A DNA stretch of 64,000 nucleotides. It comes from Anaerolineales bacterium (lineage in GTDB: Bacteria; Chloroflexota; Anaerolineae; Anaerolineales; Villigracilaceae). Position 1 is the first letter of the stretch; every line of letters starts with the position of its first letter. Below, piece after piece: positions 8,500 through 16,263 of this stretch. Under the pieces are notes generated by a model. The model worked only from the letters and a program-made list of their open reading frames with translations. It made no database searches and was not told the origin of the DNA. A program made the position numbers and the translations under genes. The stretch lies in the NCBI GenBank assembly GCA_020634885.1, contig JACKAW010000005.1, positions 186,001-250,000 of the forward strand, written 5' to 3'.

Positions 8500-10143
8500 A
8501 TGGAATTTACCGAAAAAAGACAACGCTGGAAAAAAATAAATGCGCTGACCCCCCAAAAGATGGAGCTGGCGCATTCCCTGCTGGAACAGATCCGCACGGG
8601 CGAAGATGTAATGAAGCTGATTCGCCGTCACCCTCTGGAGGGGGGCGGATACCTGAACAAAGCCGCACTGGTCGCCGCCTACAAAGAATTGGTAGATGCC
8701 GGACAAATGGAGCCGGATATAGCCCTGCTTGAAAAGATTCGCATGAAGCCCATGCGTACCCTTTCGGGTGTTACCACGGTGACGGTGCTGACCAAACCCT
8801 ACCCCTGCCCGGGCAAGTGCATCTTTTGCCCCACCGATGTGCGGATGCCAAAAAGCTACCTGCCCGATGAACCCGGGGCAATGCGCGCGCTCGAACATAA
8901 ATTTGACCCGTACGAGCAGGTCACCAATCGCATTCGCGCGTTGAAGAACCTGGGGCATCCCACCGATAAGATCGAACTGCTTATTCTCGGCGGCACATGG
9001 TCTTCGTACCGGCGTGATTACCAGGAATGGTTCATTGCCCGCTGTTTTGATGCCATGAACGGCACACAGGCTGTACCGCCGCAAGAACCGACGCCAACTG
9101 CACCTTTCTCGCTTGACCTTGCTGAACTGCAACAGGTTAATGAGACTGCTCCGCACCGCAATGTAGGTCTGGTGATTGAAACCCGCCCCGATGAGATCAA
9201 TCCAGATGAGATCAAATGGCTTCGTCATCTTGGTGTGACCAAGGTGCAAATGGGCGCCCAAAGTTTTGACGACCACATTCTGAGCATCAACAAGCGCGGG
9301 CACGATGTGGACTGTACACGTAGAGCCGTTGCGTTATTGCGTGCCGCCGGATTTAAGATCGTGCTGCATTGGATGCCAAACCTGCTCGGCGCAACCCCGC
9401 AAAGTGACGGTGAAGACTTTGCCCGCATGTGGCAGGGCTTTTGCCCCGATGAGATAAAAATTTACCCGAATCAATTACTTGCAAATGCCGAGTTGTACGA
9501 ATACTGGCAGCGCGGAGAGTTTCACCCCTACACCACCGACGAGCTTGTAAACCTGATCGTTGCGATCAAACCATCCATTCCGCGCTATTGCCGTGTAAAC
9601 CGCGTCATTCGGGATATTCCCTCCAACAACGTGGTGGAAGGCAACCGCCGAACCAGTTTGCGGCAGGATGTATTCGCTGAACTCAAGCGGCGTGGAGAGC
9701 GCTGTCAGTGCATTCGCTGCCGTGAGGTAAAAGGCAAAACCATCGAGTTGGCATCCCTGCAACTGCACGACCATGTGTACCCCGCCGGAAGCGCCGAAGA
9801 ACACTTCATCTCATTCGATACAAACGAAGACGGGCTGGCGGGTTTTATTCGCCTTTCGCTCCCTTCCACAGAATCTCCGCAAACCGGTATAACCGACCTC
9901 TCAGGTGCGGCGCTCATCCGTGAAGTGCATGTGTATGGGCAGTCTCTGCCTGTTGGCGCAGAAAAAAGCGGAGCGGCGCAGCATGTGGGCTTGGGCACAC
10001 GCCTGCTTGAAGAAGCGGAAAAGCTCGCCAAACAAAAAGGCTTTGGCAGGCTGGCAGTTATATCTGCCATTGGCACACGCCAATATTACTTAGACCGTGG
10101 TTTTGAACGCGGTGAATATTATCTAGTGAAAGAGATTCAATGA
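8500..10143 (+). CDS. elp3: Elp3-family tRNA U34 carboxymethyltransferase (radical SAM plus acetyltransferase)
   Basis: 547 residues. The radical-SAM cluster motif CxxxCxxC is CPGKCIFC with cysteines at 103, 107 and 110. It is followed by Elp3-typical FDPYEQVTNRIRALKNLGH and KIELLILGGTWSSY. The C-terminal GNAT domain includes LIREVHVYGQSLPVG, QHVGLGTRLLEEAEKLAK and TRQYYLDRGFERGEYYLVK. Elp3 forms cm5U at tRNA position 34 from acetyl-CoA and SAM. Bacterial stand-alone Elp3, without the other Elongator subunits, is known from Dehalococcoides. The gene overlaps era by ATGA, so the two are translationally coupled. Confidence 0.93.
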   Translation: MEFTEKRQRWKKINALTPQKMELAHSLLEQIRTGEDVMKLIRRHPLEGGGYLNKAALVAAYKELVDAGQMEPDIALLEKIRMKPMRTLSGVTTVTVLTKPYPCPGKCIFCPTDVRMPKSYLPDEPGAMRALEHKFDPYEQVTNRIRALKNLGHPTDKIELLILGGTWSSYRRDYQEWFIARCFDAMNGTQAVPPQEPTPTAPFSLDLAELQQVNETAPHRNVGLVIETRPDEINPDEIKWLRHLGVTKVQMGAQSFDDHILSINKRGHDVDCTRRAVALLRAAGFKIVLHWMPNLLGATPQSDGEDFARMWQGFCPDEIKIYPNQLLANAELYEYWQRGEFHPYTTDELVNLIVAIKPSIPRYCRVNRVIRDIPSNNVVEGNRRTSLRQDVFAELKRRGERCQCIRCREVKGKTIELASLQLHDHVYPAGSAEEHFISFDTNEDGLAGFIRLSLPSTESPQTGITDLSGAALIREVHVYGQSLPVGAEKSGAAQHVGLGTRLLEEAEKLAKQKGFGRLAVISAIGTRQYYLDRGFERGEYYLVKEIQ

Positions 10144-11042
10144 CAAATCATCGTTCTGGTTTTATCGCCATCGTTGGGCATCCCAATGTGGGCAAATCAA
10201 CCCTGCTTAATGCCTTGCTCGGGCAGAAGATCGCGGCAGTTTCGCCGCGTCCGCAGACCACGCGCAAAAAACAACTTGGTATTCTCACCCTTGAAGATGC
10301 CCAACTTATCTTCGTCGATACTCCCGGCATTCACAATGCCAAACACAAACTCGGTGAGTTTTTGAACGCCGAAGCAGAAGATGCCCTTACCGGCGTAGAC
10401 TTAATCCTCTGGCTGGTGGATGCTTCAACTCCGCCAACGGATGAAGACAAGACCATCTCCATTCTTCTTAATAGCGTCTCGCATCGCACTCCACGGATGC
10501 TTGTGTTGAACAAAATAGACCTTATCCAACCCGACGATTTATCCACACGCGAGAGCGAATATGTGAAACTGATGGAAAACGCATCTGTGATGCGCATCTC
10601 TGCGGCGCGAAGGCTTGGGCTTGGCGAACTGACCGAAGCGCTGATTCAAGCCGTCCCTGAGCGTGAGGCGGAATATCCCGAAGACCAGATCACCGACCTC
10701 TACGAAAAAGAGATCGCCAGCGACCTTATCCGCGAATCCTGTTTGCTCAAGTTGCGTGACGAAGTTCCGCACGGCATGGCGGTGCGCATTGATGAGTTCA
10801 AGGAACGCGAGAATGGCATGGCGTACATCGCTGCGACCATTTTGGTGGAACGTGAATCGCAAAAGGGAATTGTGATCGGCGAAGGCGGCAGAATGCTAAA
10901 GAGCATTGGCAGCGCCGCGAGAAAAGAGATCGAAGATATGGGCGGGCGGCAGGTGTTTTTGGAATTGCGCGTGAAGGTTTCAAAAGACTGGCGCAACGAC
11001 CCGTACATGCTAAAGCAATTAGGGTATGGGATGAAGAAATAA
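10140..11042 (+). CDS. era: GTPase Era, 16S rRNA-binding ribosome assembly factor
   Basis: 300 residues, the usual length. The G1 loop is GHPNVGKST (residues 13-21), G3 is DTPG, G4 is NKID. The C-terminal KH domain includes IVIGEGGRMLKSIGSAARKE and ends with LKQLGYGMKK. Era binds the 3' end of 16S rRNA during 30S maturation. It starts inside the elp3 stop region (ATGA overlap), linking ribosome assembly and tRNA modification in one transcript. Confidence 0.97.
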   Translation: MTNHRSGFIAIVGHPNVGKSTLLNALLGQKIAAVSPRPQTTRKKQLGILTLEDAQLIFVDTPGIHNAKHKLGEFLNAEAEDALTGVDLILWLVDASTPPTDEDKTISILLNSVSHRTPRMLVLNKIDLIQPDDLSTRESEYVKLMENASVMRISAARRLGLGELTEALIQAVPEREAEYPEDQITDLYEKEIASDLIRESCLLKLRDEVPHGMAVRIDEFKERENGMAYIAATILVERESQKGIVIGEGGRMLKSIGSAARKEIEDMGGRQVFLELRVKVSKDWRNDPYMLKQLGYGMKK

Positions 11043-11163
11043 TTAAACTGAAATGAAAAACGTTATTCAGCCTATTGACATCCGAATTACTTTGGGGCAT
11101 ACTTTCAGCATTATTAGACGGGGCAAACAAACTGAACCGCCATCTTTTAGAAAGGAGGAGGTG

Positions 11164-11220
11164 ATGTCTCAAATGGATAGTAGTAATAAACCCAGCGCTG
11201 TGGCATCCCTCCTCAAGTAA
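11164..11220 (+). CDS. Possible 18-residue small ORF with very strong ribosome-binding site
   Basis: Encodes MSQMDSSNKPSAVASLLK. AAAGGAGGAGGTG directly precedes the ATG, the strongest Shine-Dalgarno in the area. The second half overlaps the left arm of an inverted repeat (GCGCTGTGGC 11195-11204 with GCCACAGCGC 11231-11240), followed by another hairpin (11249-11269). This layout resembles a leader or regulatory peptide, but no target gene follows: the next gene is convergent. The product is unknown and it may be an untranslated relic. Confidence 0.3.
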   Translation: MSQMDSSNKPSAVASLLK

Positions 11221-11269
11221 GTCAAAGGAAGCCACAGCGCCCCACGATTGCCACCCCTTGCGGGTGGCA
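11195..11269. repeat. Two successive hairpins downstream of era
   Basis: GCGCTGTGGC (11195-11204) pairs with GCCACAGCGC (11231-11240). TGCCACCC (11249-11256) pairs with GGGTGGCA (11262-11269). Neither has a U-tract. Confidence 0.6.
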
Positions 11270-11281
11270 GTCTGGTTTAAA

Positions 11282-11320
11282 ACACAGGAGGGGCGACCTT
11301 TACGGTCGCCCCTCCTGTGT
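11282..11320. terminator. 17-bp perfect hairpin between era and the rhodanese gene
   Basis: Arms 11282-11298 and 11304-11320 (starting ACACAGGAGGGGCGACC) are perfect complements around TTTAC. It separates convergent genes and probably terminates both ways, though U-tracts are weak. Its core GGGCGACC-TTTAC-GGTCGCCC recurs at 11692-11712. Confidence 0.65.
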
Positions 11321-11332
11321 TATTGCTTTGGG

Positions 11333-11683
11333 TTAATACATACCTACTGATTTATCCACCCGCCTTGCGTATTCATCAATTCCACCGCGTATGTTGAAGA
11401 TATTTTTATATCCTTGTTGCGCAAGCCACATGGTCACCTGCACACTGCGGCTGCCATGATGACAAAGGATATAGACCGGGATATCCTGTGCGCGGACTGC
11501 TTCTGACAATGCGGCGGGTCCCTCGCTTGCCAGGCGGCTCAAAGGCGTGACCTCAAGCCGGTTGTCTTCGATCTTGGCGTGGTTCAACTCGTTGAGTTCG
11601 CGCACATCGAGCAGAATGAATTTTTCGTCCGTTTTTAGCTTTTCGGCAAGTTCAGTGACTGTGATCTCGGGGAACATAGGCAT
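11333..11683 (-). CDS. Single-domain rhodanese-like sulfurtransferase
   Basis: 116 residues, one rhodanese domain. EKFILLDVRELNELNHAKI is the CH2A-like segment, and the active-site loop is CHHGSRS, with Cys expected to carry persulfide sulfur. The rest, VTMWLAQQGYKNIFNIRGGI, is typical of GlpE/PspE-like proteins. A role in thiosulfate or persulfide transfer is inferred from the family only. The start could be either Met of MPMF. Repeat hairpins lie between it and glgP. Confidence 0.85.
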   Translation of the reverse strand: MPMFPEITVTELAEKLKTDEKFILLDVRELNELNHAKIEDNRLEVTPLSRLASEGPAALSEAVRAQDIPVYILCHHGSRSVQVTMWLAQQGYKNIFNIRGGIDEYARRVDKSVGMY

Positions 11684-11689
11684 CCATAT

Positions 11690-11748
11690 AAGGGCGACCT
11701 TTACGGTCGCCCTTTCTTTCTAAACAAGGACAGGGGCAAGCCCTGTCC
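11690..11748. repeat. Two dispersed-repeat hairpins between glgP and the rhodanese gene
   Basis: GGGCGACC-TTTAC-GGTCGCCC (about 11692-11712) copies the core of the hairpin at 11282-11320. GGACAGGG (11728-11735) pairs with CCCTGTCC (11741-11748). Similar GGGGCGACCCGCC sequences recur near 22020 and 50845. They sit just after the glgP stop and could act as its terminator. Confidence 0.65.
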
Positions 11749-13884
11749 CTACGAATTTAATGCAGGGATGTAGAACTTCTCTACATATTCCTTAACCATG
11801 CGGCGGGTGGAGAATTGCGGAATGACCGTCTTCATGGAGTCTTTCATAAAAGCAAGCCAGTCGGCAGAGAGCAGGTCACGCGGGTCGCGGTTATAGTATT
11901 TGGGGATGATCTGATGTTCGAGTGTGCTGAACAGGCTTTCTGTATCTGCCGCATCCTGCTCTTCATTGGTGTTGTAGTGCGTTTCATCGCCGATCTTCCA
12001 GCCGTTGTTGCCGTTGTAGGCTTCACACCACCAACCGTCCATAATGGAGAAATTGGGCACGCCGTTGATGGCGGCTTTCATGCCGCTGGTTCCGCTGGCT
12101 TCGTAGGGGCGGCGGGGGGTGTTCATCCACACATCCACACCCTGAACGAGGTAGCGGGCAAGGTTCATTTCGTAGTCTTCAATGAAGACGATGCGTCCGC
12201 CGGTTTCTGCTTTCTTGACGGTGCGATAAACCTGCTGAATGAGCTTCTTGCCAGGGTCATCGGCGGGATGCGCCTTGCCGGCAAAGATAATCTGCACTGG
12301 CATGTTGGGACGGTTAATCAACTCGAGCAGGCGTTCCACATCCGAGAGAATGAGGCTGGCGCGCTTGTAGGTGGCAAAGCGGCGGGCAAAGCCAATGGTC
12401 AGCGCGTAGGGGTTGATCAACACGCCCGAAGCGACAACCTGAACTGGGTGAAAGCCGCCATGCGTCCAGCGGTCGCGGACGCGTTCTTTGAGGTAGAAGG
12501 CGAGCTTGCGTTTAAGATGCAGGTGAACCGCCCATAATTCCTTGTCAGGAATCTGGTCGATCTTTTCCATCAGGTCGTGGTCGTCGAGGTTTTCGTACCA
12601 GGAATCGCCGAGATGCTTTTCAAGCAGGATGTTCATGCGACGTGCCATCCAATTGCGGGTATGGACGCCGTTGGTGACGTATTGAATGGGGACGTCTTTC
12701 ACATCGCGGTCTGCCCAGAGGAACTTCCACATATCGCGGGAGACTTCGCCATGAAGTTCAGAAACGCCGTTCGAGCCGCCGGAGAGTTTGAGGGCAAGTA
12801 CCGGCATGGAGTACATATCGCCATGCGGGGTGGTGTGTTTGGCTACGTCCATGAATTGTTCGCGGGTGAGACCAAGCTCACCCCAGTAGTTGCCGAGGTA
12901 TTTTTCGATCAGCCAGAGTGGGAATTCGTCATTCCCTGCCGGGACGGGGGTGTGGGTGGTGAAGACGTTCTGTCCACGGTTTTTTGCGGCGGCATCGGCA
13001 AAGGCGGCGCCCCTAGCCACTTGCTCACGAATCCGCTCAAGGGTTAAGAAAGAGGCGTGACCTTCGTTCATGTGCCAGACGGCGGGGTCGTATCCCAACG
13101 CCCGCAAAGCGCGGACTCCGCCAATTCCCAGCAGAACTTCCTGCATAATGCGGCGATCCAGGTCAGACCAGTAGAGGCGGGCGGTGAGCAGGCGGTCATA
13201 GTCGCTGTTACTTTCCACGTTGGAATCGAGCAGGTAAAGCGGCACACGCCCCACGCGTACTTCCCAAATTTGAGCGGTCAGTTTTCTATCGGGGAAATCG
13301 AAGGAGACGGTGACGGGTTTGCCGTTTTTGGTGACGAGGGAAACGGGAAGATGTTCAAAGTTGAGCGGGTTGTTGAGGGCTTCCTGCCAGCCGTCTTCGG
13401 TGATGCGCTGGGTAAAGTAACCCTGCGCATACATGAAGCCGACGGCGATGAAGGGCAAACCCAGGTCAGAGGCTTCTTTGAGATGATCGCCGGAGAGCAC
13501 GCCCAAACCGCCAGAGTAGATCGGCAGGGTTTCATGCAAGCCGTATTCCATCGAGAAATAAGAGATGGGCTTTTTCAACTCTTTGTGAGTCTTTTGCGAC
13601 CAGGATGTCTTGCTGAAATATTCATCAAAGGCGGCAAAGAGCGCGTCGTATTGTTCGAGATATTCTTTGTCTTTGGATAGTTGGTTAAGACGTGCCCGAC
13701 CGACTTCATTCAGCAGGCGGATCGGGTTGTGACCGAGGCGTTCCCAGAGGTCGTAATCCAAACGTCCAAAGAGGTGCGCGGCTTCGGGGTGCCAGGACCA
13801 CCACAAATTGGTGGCAAGTTCGCCCAGACGTGCAATGCGTTTGGGCAAATCAAATTTTTGAGTGGGTGAGGTTAAGAATTCCAT
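11749..13884 (-). CDS. glgP: Alpha-glucan (glycogen) phosphorylase, short TIGR02094-type
   Basis: 711 residues from the ATG at 13884; an upstream Met in the same frame adds 23 unlikely residues. It begins MEFLTSPTQKFDLPKRIARL and has an N-terminal DUF3417-like part (LATNLWWSWHPEA), then YFSMEYGLHETLPIYSGGLG. The C-terminus has RRPYEASGTSGMKAAINGV, where Lys carries pyridoxal phosphate. It releases glucose-1-phosphate from storage glucan by phosphorolysis. The length fits the short bacterial/archaeal phosphorylases rather than the approximately 800-residue GlgP of E. coli. No other glycogen gene is nearby. Confidence 0.92.
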   Translation of the reverse strand: MEFLTSPTQKFDLPKRIARLGELATNLWWSWHPEAAHLFGRLDYDLWERLGHNPIRLLNEVGRARLNQLSKDKEYLEQYDALFAAFDEYFSKTSWSQKTHKELKKPISYFSMEYGLHETLPIYSGGLGVLSGDHLKEASDLGLPFIAVGFMYAQGYFTQRITEDGWQEALNNPLNFEHLPVSLVTKNGKPVTVSFDFPDRKLTAQIWEVRVGRVPLYLLDSNVESNSDYDRLLTARLYWSDLDRRIMQEVLLGIGGVRALRALGYDPAVWHMNEGHASFLTLERIREQVARGAAFADAAAKNRGQNVFTTHTPVPAGNDEFPLWLIEKYLGNYWGELGLTREQFMDVAKHTTPHGDMYSMPVLALKLSGGSNGVSELHGEVSRDMWKFLWADRDVKDVPIQYVTNGVHTRNWMARRMNILLEKHLGDSWYENLDDHDLMEKIDQIPDKELWAVHLHLKRKLAFYLKERVRDRWTHGGFHPVQVVASGVLINPYALTIGFARRFATYKRASLILSDVERLLELINRPNMPVQIIFAGKAHPADDPGKKLIQQVYRTVKKAETGGRIVFIEDYEMNLARYLVQGVDVWMNTPRRPYEASGTSGMKAAINGVPNFSIMDGWWCEAYNGNNGWKIGDETHYNTNEEQDAADTESLFSTLEHQIIPKYYNRDPRDLLSADWLAFMKDSMKTVIPQFSTRRMVKEYVEKFYIPALNS

Positions 13885-13973
13885 AAGTTTTGTATCATAC
13901 CGTAAGTTTTTTGGGGATTGAAATATTGTACAGGGGATTAGTTTATTGGTCAAACTAAGTCTAAGCGAAAATA

Positions 13974-13999
13974 AAAGACAGCCGCTTCAGACTGTCTTT
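13974..13999 (-). terminator. Terminator after the small membrane protein 14023-14370
   Basis: AAAGACAG (13974-13981) and CTGTCTTT (13992-13999) form a stem. Read on the minus strand the 3' arm runs into TTTTATTTTCG. Confidence 0.7.
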
Positions 14000-14022
14000 C
14001 GGCTTGGTCCTGCTCCCAGACC

Positions 14023-14370
14023 TTATCTTGCGTTCCAGATCGCATCGGCAATAAAGATGCCAACGAAAACAGAAATAAAAGACAAGATGCCGCCTGCCGT
14101 TGTGCCCGCAAGAATGGATATAACCACTGCCAGCGCCCCGTTTAAGTTGAATTTACTGACCAGCCATGCGGGAAGTTTCCACGCCATAATGGCGGCAAGA
14201 AGAACAGCCATGCCATTGCAGGCAAATGTGACCGCCAAGGCAGGACCACCGGCGCGGTCGTTGTATCCGTTCAGCGCAATTATCAAGCCGAAGAGTCCAA
14301 TCGTGGCGGTAATCAACAGCAAAAGCACGGTGACTACCATAGAAATAATAGAGGGTGTTTTAGTCGGCAT
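14023..14370 (-). CDS. Small membrane protein, three hydrophobic helices
   Basis: 115 residues with helices at about 8-33 (ISMVVTVLLLLITATIGLFG), 43-65 (LAVTFACNGMAVLLAAIMAW) and 80-110 (ALAVVISILAGTTAGGILSF). Family not recognised. AAGGAAAAAATGCC gives a usable ribosome-binding site. It lies 18 bases after the lipoprotein gene 14389-15315 in the same direction and is probably co-transcribed with it. Confidence 0.65.
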   Translation of the reverse strand: MPTKTPSIISMVVTVLLLLITATIGLFGLIIALNGYNDRAGGPALAVTFACNGMAVLLAAIMAWKLPAWLVSKFNLNGALAVVISILAGTTAGGILSFISVFVGIFIADAIWNAR

Positions 14371-14388
14371 TTTTTCCTTGATTAAGAT

Positions 14389-15315
14389 TTACGGGTCACA
14401 ATTAACAGGGAAAAGAGAATCGGTTGGTACGGCGATGGGAGCGTTTCCTGTATTCACAATTTCGTGCGGGTAAAGCAAGCGTGAAGCGAGGGTGTATTCT
14501 ATATCATCTTCAAGAAAAACTTTGCTTTGACTGCTCGTCAAAAGTTTGTATACATCTGCGGCTGGCTGCCCTTCGAGAAGGGTATATGGTTTGTCTGTCA
14601 GTTCGCTCAGGACAGGCGAATCCAAGTCCCAGGGTTGGGGCTTCGCTTTTGCATCCGCTGTTTCGTCCCTCCCTACATGAACGAACAAGATCAAACGGTC
14701 TGGCTGATAGGGTGTGAACCCACCCGGGTTATACGTTTCCAAATAATCCACCGCCTTGCGCATGGGCCAGCGCAAAAATTGCCGGTACGGTTCAAAAAAG
14801 CTGACCTGATGCGGGCTGGTCATGTTGATGGTCAGGGTAACAATGCGTCCATCGTCTATGGGTGTAAAGTTGGACCCAAAATCGTAGATCGGGTTGGTCT
14901 CGTCTGTGGCGGGCAGGTCTTCCAATTTGTAAACGCCCAACTCCTCAAAATACCCAACCAATGAACAGACTTGATTCGTGTTGAGATAGCGGGTGCGGAC
15001 TGAGGATTTTTTTGCATCTGCCGCAATCACCTGCCCATCGGTGTAGATGACGAACAGCGGCTCTTCCGACAACCCAAATTGATTCGCCGCATTCAGCGGA
15101 CTCGTCGCTGTCAGTTTGATCCAGACGTGCTTCCACGGGTAGGCTGCGAGGATGGGAGTCGGTGTCAGCGTAGGTGCAGGCGTGGGTTGGAGAGTCCGCG
15201 TAAGGGTTGGGGTTGGAGGCGGGAGCGTGGGAGTTGCAAACGCGGCAGGGGAGCCGCATCCAAAAAATATGATTGAGCCTATGATGAGGGGGAAAATAAA
15301 TTTGCGGAGGTTCAT
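14389..15315 (-). CDS. Lipoprotein with Thr/Pro linker, unknown function
   Basis: 308 residues. The signal peptide ends in a lipobox (IIFFGC, Cys 20). A Thr/Pro-rich linker (TLPPPTPTLTRTLQPTPAPT) of the sort common in Anaerolineae surface proteins follows, then a globular domain of about 250 residues with EEPLFVIYTDGQVIAADAKK and DDGRIVTLTINM. No catalytic motif recognised. Start chosen for GGAGG five bases upstream. That ribosome-binding site is inside a hairpin that also contains codons 2-5 (see 15301-15330). Confidence 0.7.
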   Translation of the reverse strand: MNLRKFIFPLIIGSIIFFGCGSPAAFATPTLPPPTPTLTRTLQPTPAPTLTPTPILAAYPWKHVWIKLTATSPLNAANQFGLSEEPLFVIYTDGQVIAADAKKSSVRTRYLNTNQVCSLVGYFEELGVYKLEDLPATDETNPIYDFGSNFTPIDDGRIVTLTINMTSPHQVSFFEPYRQFLRWPMRKAVDYLETYNPGGFTPYQPDRLILFVHVGRDETADAKAKPQPWDLDSPVLSELTDKPYTLLEGQPAADVYKLLTSSQSKVFLEDDIEYTLASRLLYPHEIVNTGNAPIAVPTDSLFPVNCDP

Positions 15316-15330
15316 AAAAACCTCCGCAAA
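15301..15330 (-). promoter_or_regulatory. Hairpin enclosing the ribosome-binding site and start codon of 14389-15315
   Basis: TTTGCGGAGGTT (15319-15330 read on minus) pairs perfectly with AACCTCCGCAAA (15301-15312), 12 bp. The Shine-Dalgarno GGAGG is in one arm, codons 2-5 in the other and the ATG in the six-base loop. It also lies just after the carbonic anhydrase stop and could double as a weak terminator. Confidence 0.6.
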
Positions 15331-15356
15331 TTATATCCCTTGCTAAGTAGTTGTGA

Positions 15357-16133
15357 TTATGGAGTGTTATCTTCGACCAAAGTGCGGTCATTGAGCGGTT
15401 GAACGGGTCTGTTATTGCCGCCTTCAAAAAGAGACTCAAGCGCATGTAACTGTTCGGCAGAGACTTGTACCGGTGTGGTCATCAACAACCAGTTGACACC
15501 CTCGGAACAAGGCGGGGTGGTCAATGAACCGCTGTAGCGATAGGTGGTCTGTTCTGCAGGGAGCATATCGGCGGCATTGATCTGAACTCCGGCGTCGCTG
15601 GCTTCGCTCTGTTCTGCGGGGAGGTTATCGGTGAAGGGAGCGTAAGAGGCGTTCTGCGCGCCTTCTTCCAAAAGAATGCCTACAACTGCCAGGGCGCCGT
15701 CTGCGCTTTTGTGGACGATATGGATTTCGGCGGCAAATAATTTTCCGTCCACGCTGTGTTCACTGGGTGCGTGGAAGTGGAACTGAGCCACGTCGTAGCG
15801 GACGCCATCCAATTCAATATAGCTGCCCGAATCATAATTAACCTGAACGGTGTGTCCGTTGTTGAGGATGTTGACTTCGCTTGGTTGGTAATAGAAGGCG
15901 ATATTGCTCAAATCTTCATCGGTGGGCGCTGATACGTCAATGGGCGATTGGTTTTCGCCTGTACCGCAGGCAGAGTAGGAAGCGTCAAGGTCACCCCAGT
16001 GGGCTGGACCTTCTTCGCCTTCATACGTCCAATGCGGTGCAGAGGTATGCTCTTCGGTGGCTGCCGGGGCACAGGCGGATAGAGCAAATATCAAAACAAA
16101 CAGAACTACGAATAACGAACGTTGGAATTTCAT
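15357..16133 (-). CDS. Alpha-class carbonic anhydrase, lipoprotein
   Basis: 258 residues. The signal peptide has the lipobox LSAC. The mature domain starts HWTYEGEEGPAHWGDL and has GENQSPIDV, the zinc-ligand motif QFHFHAPSEH, and AAEIHIVHK with the third His. The substrate loop SLTTPPCSEGVNW is also typical. It hydrates CO2 at the outer surface of the cell. GGAG precedes the ATG by six bases. It lies between lipoprotein genes on the same strand; no bicarbonate transporter is adjacent. Confidence 0.95.
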   Translation of the reverse strand: MKFQRSLFVVLFVLIFALSACAPAATEEHTSAPHWTYEGEEGPAHWGDLDASYSACGTGENQSPIDVSAPTDEDLSNIAFYYQPSEVNILNNGHTVQVNYDSGSYIELDGVRYDVAQFHFHAPSEHSVDGKLFAAEIHIVHKSADGALAVVGILLEEGAQNASYAPFTDNLPAEQSEASDAGVQINAADMLPAEQTTYRYSGSLTTPPCSEGVNWLLMTTPVQVSAEQLHALESLFEGGNNRPVQPLNDRTLVEDNTP

Positions 16134-16169
16134 AATTTCTCCTTTTATTTCTCCTTTGGCGTTGGAGAT

Positions 16170-16207
16170 AAAAGGAGTGTATCTCTAATCAGAAATACAC
16201 TCCTTTT
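16170..16207 (-). terminator. Terminator between the sulfatase and carbonic anhydrase genes
   Basis: AAAAGGAGTGTAT (16170-16182) and ATACACTCCTTTT (16195-16207) form a 13-bp stem with U-rich ends. On the minus strand it follows the sulfatase stop at 16264. Confidence 0.7.
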
Positions 16208-16263
16208 CAAATGATTTGCGTTTTTGTTGTCTTGATGCAAACTGCGGTGAGGAATTGTGGTAA

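Noticed and set aside
11815..12537. Long plus-strand open frames inside glgP (also 12577-13047 and 13057-13680)
   Set aside because: They are antisense to a clear phosphorylase gene with intact motifs and show no family features; they are shadows of its codon bias.
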